NCBI RefSeq assembly: GCF_035046485.1
Contig: NC_085137.1
Coordinates: 40,417,155 to 40,481,154, forward strand
From: Aedes albopictus
Taxonomy: Eukaryota; Arthropoda; Insecta; Diptera; Culicidae
Reading direction: 5' to 3'
DNA length: 64,000 nucleotides
Positions 55,240-64,000 of the stretch are shown one piece after another (position 1 is the stretch's first letter; each line of letters begins with the position of its first letter). The position numbers and the translations under genes were made by a program. The notes under the pieces were generated by a model. The model worked only from the letters and a program-made list of their open reading frames with translations. It was not told the DNA's origin and ran no database searches.

Positions 55240-55489
55240 TATGTCTTATGAAAAGAAGCCGGCATTTATGTCCATTATTTGTTATTTACATTAATCTGAT
55301 GGAAAAAAATAGATCATGCAATATATTATTCATTTTATTTTTTATTGTTTTGTTTAGTGGGTTAAATACTTAAAGCAAGTAAAATTTTTATTAAGCTTAG
55401 TAGAAAGCTACGTAGCATATCATGAACCCTTACCCCCACTATCGTCACACTTCGTCACAAAATCACAAACACCCCCTTCCAACTTGGTG

Positions 55490-56530
55490 TAGGAATTCTC
55501 ATAGGAACCACAGCAGAGATTTACAATAGAATTAACGAAAGAGTTTACAAAGAAATTGCTGAAAGAAACAAGGAGTCCCGAATGTCAAAAAAAATCTCAA
55601 AAAAATTACCGAAGTAAAACCCGAGAAATGCAGAATTACCAATGATGTATTCAAAGAAACTTTGCGAAAAAATTGCAGAGTTTTTGGAGAATGAACTACG
55701 AGTGGATTTGCCGGAAGAGTTACTGGAGAAATAAATAAAAAGGCTAAAAAAATGCTGAAATTATTTTTAATAAATGCTTGAAAAAAGAAACACTAAAATA
55801 ATTGGCAAAGAAACTCTCTAAAAAAAATTTGAAAGATGTGCAGATAAAGGTTTGAAAAAAAATGCCAAATAAATTCCTAAAGGAGTTGTCGAAACAGCTT
55901 CCAGAGGATTTCCCAAAAAATTGAAATTTTCAAAGGACCACCTTGTTGTTGAATATTGAGTACGACAACACGAACGTATTTTCAACTTAAAAACAGCTAA
56001 GGTACAATGCATGAAAATTTTGAAAGTTTGAAAGTGGCATATTCACCCGGGAGCGGTCGTGTCACGTACTGAGTACACGCATCATGATAAAACAAAATGC
56101 TTTTGATACACAGTCTTTTCAAAGGAATTGCCGAAGGAATTCCCAAAATAAATTCCGAATATGTTCTCAAAGTACTAATCGAAGAAGTTCCTAAAAAAAT
56201 ACTGAAAAATTTTCAAAGGAATAGCAGATAAAATTCCTAGAGAGGTTTTTTAAACAAGTAAGCTGATGCAAGAATTCCTAATATCTTCACTGAAGTAATC
56301 TCAAAGAAATTCCCATAGGAATCACAGCAGGAATTAACAAAAAAATTGGCGAAAGACAAATTGTTCTAAAAAAAATTGTCGGATGAATTCCGAATGTCAT
56401 AGATAAAAAAAATTCTCAAAAAATTATCGAAGAAAAAACGAAAATATACAGATGGAATTATCGAAGACATTCTCAAAGAAATTCTCAGATTTTTTTGGAG
56501 AATAAATTACCAATGGAATTGATCGGGAGT
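55490..56530 (+). repeat. 12-bp degenerate repeat array, GGAGGAA orientation, A-rich variant
   Basis: Units have drifted to gaaattgccgaagg, aaattcccaaaa and aaagaaattcc. A non-repeat insertion occupies about 55925-56115 (cccgggagcggtcgtgtcac). It is a recognisably different sub-family, richer in A than the other blocks. Confidence 0.5.
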
Positions 56531-56935
56531 GTAGGTATTGCACATTAACAAACTTGGATGTTTTCATATTTTTTCTGTTAACTAAAATAAATATCTTTCA
56601 GTCGATAAACACAAATTTAAGTTGTGCTATATCTGGACTATGTGGACCACCCTATCTTAAAAATGTTCATCCCTAATGGAGACTTTTAGTGGCTACGCAG
56701 TCTTTATTCTTAAAACGGGTTTTTTGTTTACCCAACGCTTCGGCTCTTAGGGATGGTGCCTTCCTCAAGTAAAATAAAAACGTTTTAACATTTTCGTTGA
56801 ACTACAAATTTAACAAATATCACGACATTTGGAAATCCACTAAATGGATAGTTTATAGAATTATTGATTACTATCTTCCCCCAGTTAGATTCCGCCGAAA
56901 TTCTCATTTTCAGAACTGATCACACCCTCACGAAA
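56531..56935. other. AT-rich stretch with a retroposon-like phrase
   Basis: acccaacgcttcggctctta, followed by ggatggtgccttcctcaagt (56731-56770), resembles a repeat I associate with mosquito intergenic DNA. No gene. Confidence 0.3.
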
Positions 56936-57099
56936 AGCACTGTATAATCAGAGCAACACCGCCACCGCAGCCGCGTAGGACCGTCCAACCGACGACAACG
57001 TGTGCGTCTACCAACCCAGCCCCAAGAGCGCGCGCGTTCGTTCGTCCGTTGTCCGTTGGTTGGACCGTGCTGTTCCTTTCCTATCTCTCCATAACGGCT

Positions 57100-57160
57100 G
57101 CTGACTGGGGCGGCGCGCGGCTCCTGGCTGTAGCCAGTTAGTCGGTCAGTCAGTTGCGGT
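57100..57160 (+). promoter_or_regulatory. Candidate RNA polymerase II promoter (Inr-like)
   Basis: Two overlapping TCAGT initiator matches (57146-57150 and 57150-57154) lie in a GC-rich, non-repetitive segment with strong CpG content upstream (gagcgcgcgcgttcgttcgt, about 57027). No downstream promoter element at the right spacing was found. A TATAA-like string occurs farther upstream near 56941. Confidence 0.35.
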
Positions 57161-57884
57161 AGTAACTCGAGTGGACTGTCGCTACTATACTCTTGTGTGG
57201 TGCTCCTGCTGTTGCTATTGCTGCTCCTGCTTGCTACTGGCGCGCGCGGTGTTTTTGTGATGATTTTTTAAAACACAAATTTTCTGACCTCGTCAAGCTC
57301 AGTCTACTGACAACGGTCGGTCGGTACGCATGTGCCTTAGATCTTCCACGAGAGAAAGTAAAAGAAAAAAAGAGGAACAAAACGAACGTTGAGGAGCACA
57401 AGAGCAGGAGTGGAATAAAAAGTGTCGTCCTTCCTCCCCACCAGAAAAGTACACACGCCTCTAACTAGTAGTACCTCTAGTGGTATAGGGAGTAGTAGAG
57501 AGAAGTTTTATTTTAAGTGTGAAGAGCCAAGTCGAATCCTATCGAGGGGGTGAAGAGTGCGTGCCGCACGGAAGCGGAGTGTTGTGAGAAGAAGTGTGAT
57601 GAGGACGCGCGGTGCGAAGATATTTCTTGGAAGAAAGTTTCTGTTTAGTGATGAAGAAAAGTGGGGAATGTTGTGTGATTAGGAAGTGGAAGAGTCCTGC
57701 CTGTTGTCGGGATAGTGACACCTACAGCGTTCTCCTGAATAGTGCGGAAGGGGAGGAAAAGTTGTGATCTTGGGATAGGGAATTTTCATTGAATGATTTG
57801 AATTGGAACAGAAATTCGCAATGGGGCGCGTTTGGTGAAATACCAGATTTGTAGTAATGTGCTAGATGTTTGAATGACGAGAAG
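57148..57884 (+). other. Candidate 5' untranslated first exon of a host gene
   Basis: A 740-base, repeat-free, purine-rich segment follows the Inr-like sequence and ends at gagaag|gtaaat, a good splice donor (57884/57885). Past the donor the composition becomes AT-rich, as in an intron. The last ATG before the donor (57874, atgacgagaag) would put a start codon 11 bases from the junction and leave it open, while earlier ATGs meet stops soon. The open frame 57193-57468 starts with a hydrophobic stretch, but I do not recognise it. The gene body would lie outside the window. Confidence 0.35.
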
Positions 57885-58199
57885 GTAAATTCTAAGTTTC
57901 TGCAATAAAACTATACAAAAAGCGTAGATATTATGATGTTTTTCTTAATTTGTTTCTGTTTGTACAAAACTTTGGATTACTGTGTTGTTATTCTCTCCAT
58001 TTCTTGCCACTTCCCACATTAACCCAATCTTTTGTTCAAACAGCATCAAATTAGACATGATATCATAATATCCACGCATTATATAATATTTCATCACAGA
58101 AACATTTACCTTCTCACCATACAAAAATTCAGCTCATTATTACAAATCTAGTACTACTCCACCGAACTGCATTGAGTATTTTTGAAAGACGTTTCCTTA
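57885..58199. other. AT-rich sequence after the candidate donor
   Basis: Non-coding and without repeats; consistent with the start of a large intron if the exon is real. Confidence 0.3.
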
Positions 58200-58458
58200 T
58201 CTATATAAATAAAAATGGAATGGAGTTTGTATGTCACGAATAGGCTCGGGAACGGGTCAACAGATCGACATGATTCTTTCACTGTTGCATTCCACCAGGG
58301 CTCCGACATGTTCGTACGAAAAAATTATTAGAAAAAGTGACCGGGAAGGCAAGAAAAACAGGAAAATCTGAAAATCCATTTTGAGGGGCATTTCTTCATG
58401 GAACCGGGTGTCAAAAAACAGAGTAGGCAGGCAGGACGACGTTTGCCGGGACTGCTAG
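58200..58458 (+). mobile_element. Short non-autonomous Helitron-like element
   Basis: Begins TCTATATAAATAAAAATGGA and ends gtttgccgggactgctag. It is preceded by A and followed by T, as expected for Helitron insertion between A and T, with 5'-TC and CTAG-3' ends and no target duplication. The phrase aaaatgga...tttgtatgtcacgaa near the start and acgtttgccggg near the end is typical of insect Helitron-derived elements. Length 259 bp, no coding capacity. A 3' hairpin is poorly formed here. Confidence 0.7.
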
Positions 58459-58540
58459 TGTAAAATAAAACTCTTTTATGCAATTCAGTATCATAATTTA
58501 AATTTTATATAACTCATTTTGGTATAATAATGGCCAATTT

Positions 58541-58802
58541 TTCCGAACTGGTTCATTATGCAACGGAAAAGAATTGCATAATGAAAAATAGTTGTATAAT
58601 GTTCATAATGCAACTCATTTGAGTTGCATTATGAATATTATGCAACTCAAATGGGTTGCATTATGAAAAAAACATTGCATAAAATTTTGTATGGAACTCG
58701 ATTTTTTCAGCACTTTTCGTATTTATCCAACTCGGCAAGCCTCGTTGCATAAATGTACGACTCGTGCTGAAAAAAATCAACTTTTTGCAACTCATTACAT
58801 AA
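58541..58802. mobile_element. Palindrome-rich TGCATTATG element
   Basis: Two adjacent hairpins: 58604-58633 (cataatgcaactca/tgagttgcattatg, one central mismatch) and 58634-58664 with the same arms. Further ttgcataa and cgttgcataa copies lie up to 58755, and aactcattacataaat ends the segment. Probably a MITE; ends not resolved. Confidence 0.5.
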
Positions 58803-59590
58803 ATAACTATTTTTAGTAAATTTAAGTTCAAAACTCTAAAAATGTCTTGGTACGTTTTGTTTTTCAATATGTTTTTGAAATATAAGTTCAATGTGTGTTG
58901 TACAAGTTTTGCTATTGAGCATATTCTTGAGGGTTAACAAGGCATTATTGATTATTCAATCATCAACCACCATCATCACTACAGGTATACCTTGATTTAG
59001 TGTACCCTCGATTTCATTTACATTATTAATGCTAAAATTTTTAATATCATATCTGTTAAAACATGGTGACTTATGATGCAAGGCTTTTCAGCCTTTTGAA
59101 ACGCAGAACACTTCATATCAAAAAACTGTTTTGTGGAGCACCCATAATAGTGCCAAAGCATACTTCATGACATACTTAGTTGCATATATTCACCTTAATC
59201 TCATCTTCCTTTTCTGACTGACGATGAGCAGAGTATATGGGATGATTTTTTGGATTTTTTACAGGTCCCTTGGCAATTACATCATTTTTGGAGGATGTAT
59301 GCAAACTGCCCAAATGCCAGACTTTTCCTTCTAACAATCTGCTCTCAAGATTGCTTATGACTTCCTCACCGAGTATGGTAATATATTACTGACATTTTTG
59401 GTAGATTTCACATATGTACTATCTTGGCGTGTATTCCGCTTGCTTGAGTTCCAAAATTTGTAATAAATTCCATAAAAAGGTCATTGTAATGCTTCGGCAG
59501 ATTACTGACAAGATGTGTGATATTTTTTTTCCAGTGCTGTCATGGTCAAATCAGAGCTAGTTAGTCAGGGTAACCTGATTTCAATGCCTT
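58803..59590. other. AT-rich stretch, nothing recognised
   Basis: No ORF of note, no inverted repeat and no array units until about 59600. Confidence 0.35.
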
Positions 59591-59599
59591 TTCACTGGT

Positions 59600-60257
59600 A
59601 CATTCCCATGGATGAATTCCTGGAGCATTCTCTGAAGGAACTGCTTGAGCAACTCTTGAAGGAACTGATGGAACAACTTCTGAAAGAATCCATGGAATAA
59701 CTTTTGAATTAATCCCTGCTGAAATTTCTGAAATAATTCTTGCAGTAATTTTTTAAGAAGTCTCAAGATACTTCCGAAAGTATTGCTGAAGAAATTTCAG
59801 AATGAATTAAATAAACTAAAGAAAATTCCTTAAAGAATTTCTGAAAAAAACGGGAATATTTTAAGAATCCATAGACGGATTTTCTGGAGAAAGTCCAGGA
59901 GGAACATCGGAAGAAACACCTGGAAACCCCTGACGAACCTTACAAAACCTCATGAGATATTTTTGAAAAAAAAGGCCTGTAGAAATCCTTCAATAAAAAT
60001 CCTCAACATTTTTTTAATGAATTCCTGGTTGAATCCATAGAGAAATTCCTAGAGACACGCTTGGAGGAAATCTTGGAAGAATTTCTGAGAAAGCACATAG
60101 AAGAATACACGGCGGAATTTATGATGAAATCTCTGAGTGTATTTTTGCAAGAATATCTTTCAGCTTTTCCGTAAAATTCTTTATAAAAATCTCTGTAAGA
60201 CTCTGTAGAAAAAAAAAAACCTAAAGGAACCCTTGGAGCAATTACTTGAAGAGAAAT
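59600..60257 (+). repeat. 12-bp degenerate repeat array, GGAGGAA orientation
   Basis: Clear units (gaaggaactgcttgagcaac, ttggaggaaatcttggaag). In the minus frame 59581-59766 they translate to LLQELFQKF-like strings, another artefact. Its right end carries a MITE of the GAGGGGCCC family. Confidence 0.65.
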
Positions 60258-60526
60258 GAGGGGCCCAGAATCAAAGGGGTGTAAGTGACCATTTCGTCGA
60301 TTTTGAGCTGAGCATATCATAAAATTCTCCAGATTTCAAGCTTTCATGAACTTTTTTAAGATTGTTTCTACGATGGTTTGAAAAATTGCAATAAATCAGA
60401 CAAAAGAGGGCTGATTTTGAAGCTCAATACATTTTGTATGGGATGAAAAATTGGTCAAAAACTTTAAACCTCATTTGCTCGAAAGTAGGTTTTTGTCACT
60501 TACACCCCTTTGCTTCTAACCCCCTC
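60258..60526 (+). mobile_element. MITE family GAGGGGCCC, complete copy (269 bp)
   Basis: The left terminus contains caaaggggtgtaagtgac and the right gtcacttacacccctttg, exact complements of 18 bases, with diverged outer ends (gaggggcccagaat / cttctaaccccctc). The interior matches 29195-29442 over most of its length. No coding capacity. Confidence 0.8.
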
Positions 60527-60639
60527 AAATGACTTGAAAAAATGTCTGTATATATGGCATCCCTGAACACTACCCAAAAACTTCGCTCGTCATATATAGC
60601 GCAAGCACAGTGTAGTTTCAGTTGCTTGGACTTGGACTA

Positions 60640-60946
60640 TTTGTGAGAAATGGAATTAATGGAAGGTTTTCTAGATGAATGTTTAGTAAAATCACTTATT
60701 TTTCCATGAAAAAAATCTGAAGAAATTCGTAGATGAATTTCTGGAAAATCTATCCACGATTCTTTGAAAGAAATTCTTTCAAAAGGAACCCTTGCAATAA
60801 CTATCCGTGCAAGACTTTCTGAAGAAGTTGTTGTAGAAATTTCTGGAAGACATTTTAAAGTCTAAAGGAATCCCTAAAAGATTTTATGGAAGAATTTCTG
60901 ACCGAATTTCTCTAGGATGTCCTGGATGAATCCCTGAAGTTTTTTT
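60640..60946 (+). repeat. 12-bp degenerate repeat array, GGAGGAA orientation
   Basis: Units such as gaagaaattcgtagatgaat and tttctggaagacatt. The array sequence tttaagaatccctgggatat at its right edge was duplicated by insertion of the 694-bp retroposon that follows. Confidence 0.6.
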
Positions 60947-60969
60947 TTTAAGAATCCCTGGGATATTTT

Positions 60970-61663
60970 CAACGATCAAACGATCAAACGATCAAATCTG
61001 ACTATACATGTCAATGGTTGCTCCTCCGTGATTGATCTGAGCTGGTAGCAATTGCACTGAGATCCAAATGAATAAGGGGCTGGGACACTCCCTTTATTCT
61101 CAAAGTGCAATTCTAGCAGCTCATACATTTTGGATCAATAACGGCGCCGGCCACGTCCTTATAGTCAGTTGGGAAGGGAAAGGAATGTTAGAGTGTGCTG
61201 GTTGTTGCTATTAAAGACCGAGATCACCTCTGCATCCCCACAACCAGCACGGACTGGGGTATTTGTTAGACTGAAAGGATGGGAGATCTGGGAGTCACCG
61301 TTGGGTCGGTGATGCGATCCATGGATATGGGGTTATTTTATAGTGTTCGTAAGGTGATAGATTGTGTGGTGAATGAGGTGAATAAGGTCAAGCGGCACAG
61401 CACGCTTTGGTTGCATAACTTGTAGGCGTTATACACAGTGGAAATTGAAAGGGAGGGAAACGACTTTTTTCCAAATCGTTTCTGGTTCTAGCGATGGCTA
61501 TGAACATATGAATATACATGAGTTGTATATATAGAGAAGAGAGAGAGAGAGAGGAAGTGGATAGAAAGATTCAAAGTAGGATGAAAGGGACGGGTCAGGG
61601 ATTGAACCCATGACCTTCTGCATATGAATCAGAAGCGGTAGCCACTACACCACCAAGCCCGTC
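60970..61663 (-). mobile_element. 694-bp tRNA-headed retroposon with octamer-repeat tail and 23-bp TSD
   Basis: Identical 23-bp direct repeats (tttaagaatccctgggatat plus ttt) lie at 60947-60969 and 61664-61686. On the minus strand the element starts gacgggcttggtggtgtagt with a tRNA-like head, and its box B ggttcaatccc is at 61598-61608. It runs through a (GA)n-type microsatellite (61534-61556) and a long unrelated body, and ends in three tandem copies of tttgatcg (60973-60996). SINEs are normally under 500 bp, so it may be a composite: a SINE head joined to a LINE 3' end, as in elements that share tails with their partner LINE. Aedes Gecko is a possible relative, but I cannot confirm it. Confidence 0.85.
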
Positions 61664-61686
61664 TTTAAGAATCCCTGGGATATTTT

Positions 61687-62210
61687 TTCCATGAACTCGT
61701 AAAAAAATTAAAATAGATCCTAGGATGAATTTCTGCTAAGGTTCATGAAAGAACTATCGAAAAATCTGTGAAAGTTTTTTTCGAAGTATTCCTTAAAAAA
61801 TGTGAAAAAATCTCTGGAGGAAAATCTGGAGATATTCCTGAAGAAATTATTAGTCAATTTAACAATAAAGTCATGGGAGATATTCTGAAAAAATCTCTCG
61901 AAAAAGATGTGAAGGAACCCCTGGGGCAATTTCTATTAGAATGCCTTAAAAAATCCCGAATGGATCTCACACATTATTTTAGTCCCTGGAGGAATTTATA
62001 AAGAAATCTCAGGAAGATTTTCTGACAGAAATTGTGAAACTTCTGGAGGAATCCCTAGTGGGATTTCTGGAGAAATTGGAAATTGCAGTGGAAATTTCTG
62101 GTGAAATCCTTGGAAGAATTTCTCAAATTAGTCACTGTACAAAATTTTGAAGGAACTGTTGAAACATTTTCTGAAAACTGTGGAATTTTTAGAAACTGGG
62201 GATTTATTTT
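61687..62210 (+). repeat. 12-bp degenerate repeat array, GGAGGAA orientation
   Basis: Resumes immediately after the retroposon. Units such as ctctggaggaaaatctggag and cttctggaggaatccctag. Confidence 0.65.
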
Positions 62211-62702
62211 TATTACCGTACGGGTTTTGGCCGAAGGGTCTCAGATTTTCATGAAACTTTTTCCACAGGCAGGGCTCATGGATATATGAACAAAAAAAAT
62301 TGAGAAAAATTCAGGGTTACCTATTTTCCCGGAAAACTCAGGTGGAAATTTTTGGTTTTCCCCTGACACTACTTTCTTGAAAAAATCATAACTCAAGAAC
62401 GAAGCATCGGTGGAAAATTATGTGGAAATCTTTTTCTACTTCATTTTTTTTTGAATTCCTAAGAAAATTTGCTTTCGTTTTCATTAAAAAACTTTGTTTC
62501 TACGATGCTTCGTTCTTGAGTTATGATTTTCCATAGTAATTAGTGTCAGGGGAAAACCAAACATTTCCACCTGAGTTTTCCGGAAAAATTGGCAACCCTG
62601 AATTTTTCTCATTTTTTTTTGGTTCATACATCCATGAGCCCTGCCTGTGGAAAAAGTTTCATGAAAATCTAAGACCCTTCGGTCCAATTTGTACGATAAT
62701 AA
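62211..62702. mobile_element. 492-bp fold-back element
   Basis: Left landmarks ggccgaagggtctcagattt, ccacaggcagggctcatgga and aactcaagaacgaagcatc recur in order as complements on the right (62470-62690). Arms span about 220 bases around an AT-rich centre. The two arms differ enough that the element is old. Inserted in the 12-bp array. Confidence 0.8.
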
Positions 62703-63260
62703 AAAAATGCCCAACTATTCCACCACTGAATGTTTTATTAGAGACTTCTCTGTAGAAATTTCTGAACAATTGTGTAAACATATTTCTGAAGGAATCCCTG
62801 GACGAATTTTTAAAACAATCCCTGGATGAATTTCTGCTCAAATTCAAGGATAAAAGCAGAAGAACTCTTTGTAGAATTTGTAGAAAAAGAGGAATTTCTA
62901 AACAAATCCCTGAAGAAAATTTTTGGATAATTCCATGGAAGATTTTTTGAAATATTCCGTTAGGAAATTTTTCGTTTTTGGAATTCTTTTTATAAAGACT
63001 TTTTAGAAGAATGTCTGAAGAAATTTTTGGTAGATTTTCTAAAGGAATCTCCAATGAATCCTCCAAACGAATGCCTAGAGAAATTTCTGAATAAATATCC
63101 AGAGGAATCTCAGAAGTAATCCCTGGGCAAATTTCTCAAACCATCTCTGAAATGATTTATGAAAATTCATGGAGGAACTGGTGAAGCAATTTATGCCAGA
63201 TTTCATAAAAGAATTCTTTGTGAAACTTCTGGAGGAACATATGGAAGATTTTCTGTAGCA
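62703..63260 (+). repeat. 12-bp degenerate repeat array, GGAGGAA orientation
   Basis: Units such as gaaggaatccctggacgaat and tggaggaactggtgaagc. The minus frame 62659-63066 is a repeat artefact. Confidence 0.6.
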
Positions 63261-63469
63261 GGATGGTTTGATTTGCGAAATTTTCTTCGGAGATCGTCAC
63301 AATAAAGTTGAAAATTCTGGGTTCACTTACTTTTATTTAACACCGCAAAATTGCAACAAAAGGCGTCCGAGTAGATAGCGGTAAAAACCTACTCAAGTCG
63401 TTCAGAAATATCGTTTGGCAAATACAACACAACCGATAAGCCACGCTCTGGCTTGCAATGAAACTCCAA
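63261..63469. other. Non-array insert
   Basis: About 200 bases (caacaaaaggcgtccgagta, gataagccacgctctggctt) split the array. No terminal repeats are visible and its identity is unknown. Confidence 0.3.
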
Positions 63470-63632
63470 TTTTCCCTTGAGGGATTTTAGAAGGGATTCC
63501 TGGAGGAATTTCTGAAACAAATCGTAAAGGAAAATTTGTGAAGGAATTCATAAAGGAATTTCAAGATAAATCCTCGGAGACATTTTCAAAATAATCCCTG
63601 AATGAATTTCCGAACTTTTTGAATTTTTTGGG
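63470..63632 (+). repeat. 12-bp degenerate repeat array, GGAGGAA orientation, right end
   Basis: Units such as ggattcctggaggaatttct. The array ends at the Feilai-like SINE. Confidence 0.55.
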
Positions 63633-63641
63633 ACATTTATG

Positions 63642-63823
63642 CAAATATTTTTTTATCTTTATAAACGAGAATTTTAGCCCTCGGCTAGCTCATCTCGGGA
63701 CCCACGCTTTATTTCCCTTCTGAAGGAAGAAGTTACATTTTGTGAGTTCGTCGGGAGTGGGATTCGATCCCAGGTCCTCGACGTGATAGTCACGTGTTCT
63801 AACCATCCAACTAGGTCCACTCC
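63642..63823 (-). mobile_element. Feilai: Feilai-like SINE, minus strand, near complete
   Basis: Direct repeats acatttatg at 63633-63641 and 63824-63832 flank it. On the minus strand it has both boxes (tggttagaaca; ggatcgaatcc), the aggacctgggatcgaatccc head and the gggtcccgagatgagctag body. It lacks the deletion of the 53677 copy and the nested insert of the 884 copy, so it is the best full-length reference in the window. Confidence 0.85.
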
Positions 63824-64000
63824 ACATTTATGAAAATAACGTTATTGTGTTTTTCCATTGCTCAAAATATTGGCTTTTGAATCAGCCATTCATATTTTTG
63901 GAGTAAAAAAAATCGACCATAACAAACTAGCGAGATAGTAGCTTATTTGTGATTTGGCTAGAATTTCTAATATATGCCAAAAACTCCGAGCCTTTTATCG

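Noticed and set aside
57193..57468. Secreted protein gene beginning with a hydrophobic stretch
   Set aside because: The frame lies in the putative 5' untranslated exon, lacks recognisable features, and similar-length frames occur by chance in GC-rich DNA.
61534..61556. (GA)n run as a GAGA-factor regulatory site
   Set aside because: It lies within the retroposon body and looks like an ordinary microsatellite.
61591..61663. tRNA gene on the minus strand
   Set aside because: It is the head of a retroposon with a 23-bp target duplication.

Overview
This window looks like nuclear DNA from a culicine mosquito, most likely Aedes (A. aegypti or a close relative). The evidence is the sequence style: AT-rich non-coding DNA packed with small fold-back DNA elements, several tRNA-derived SINEs (one matches my memory of the Aedes Feilai family), a full-length I-clade LINE, a decayed LOA/Lian-like LINE and a short Helitron-type element. 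No bacterial gene organisation is present. The species call is inference and no database was consulted.

Layout. Positions 1-430 may hold the last coding exon and poly(A) signal of a host gene (weak). About 20 kb, close to a third of the window, is a degenerate 12-bp repeat with consensus near CTGGAGGAATTC. It lies in blocks at 0.5-7.4, 16.9-18.2, 25.1-30.0, 36.2-40.9, 44.1-48.1, 53.9-56.5 and 59.6-63.6 kb. Because 12 is a multiple of 3, these blocks make long spurious ORFs (LEEF/LEKF-type tetrapeptides on one strand, SRNS or PGIP types in other frames); I regard none as a gene. In several blocks the left part reads TTCCTCC and the right part reads GGAGGAA, so a block could fold back on itself.

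The only intact protein genes belong to a LINE at 9778-16178, flanked by a perfect 13-bp target-site duplication. ORF1 is a nucleic-acid-binding protein with three zinc knuckles. ORF2 is an endonuclease, reverse transcriptase and RNase H protein of about 1231 residues. They overlap by 8 bases (ATGGCTAA). With intact ORFs and an apparently complete 3' end, this may be a young and possibly mobile copy. A second LINE on the minus strand (about 18.38-21.2 kb) is a frameshifted fossil.

Scattered through the arrays and the AT-rich DNA are at least fifteen fold-back or terminal-inverted-repeat elements. By their flanking duplications they fall into TA, TTAA, TTA and 8-bp classes. SINE copies are also present, including one SINE nested in another and an unusually long tRNA-headed element (694 bp, 23-bp duplication, octamer-repeat tail). 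GC-richer, repeat-poor islands remain at about 8.8-9.7, 21.7-22.7, 31.6-32.6, 41.0-42.7, 49.4-50.6 (split by a MITE) and 56.9-57.9 kb. The last resembles a promoter plus 5'-untranslated first exon ending in a splice donor. The window therefore reads as intergenic or intronic DNA that has absorbed many generations of transposons.
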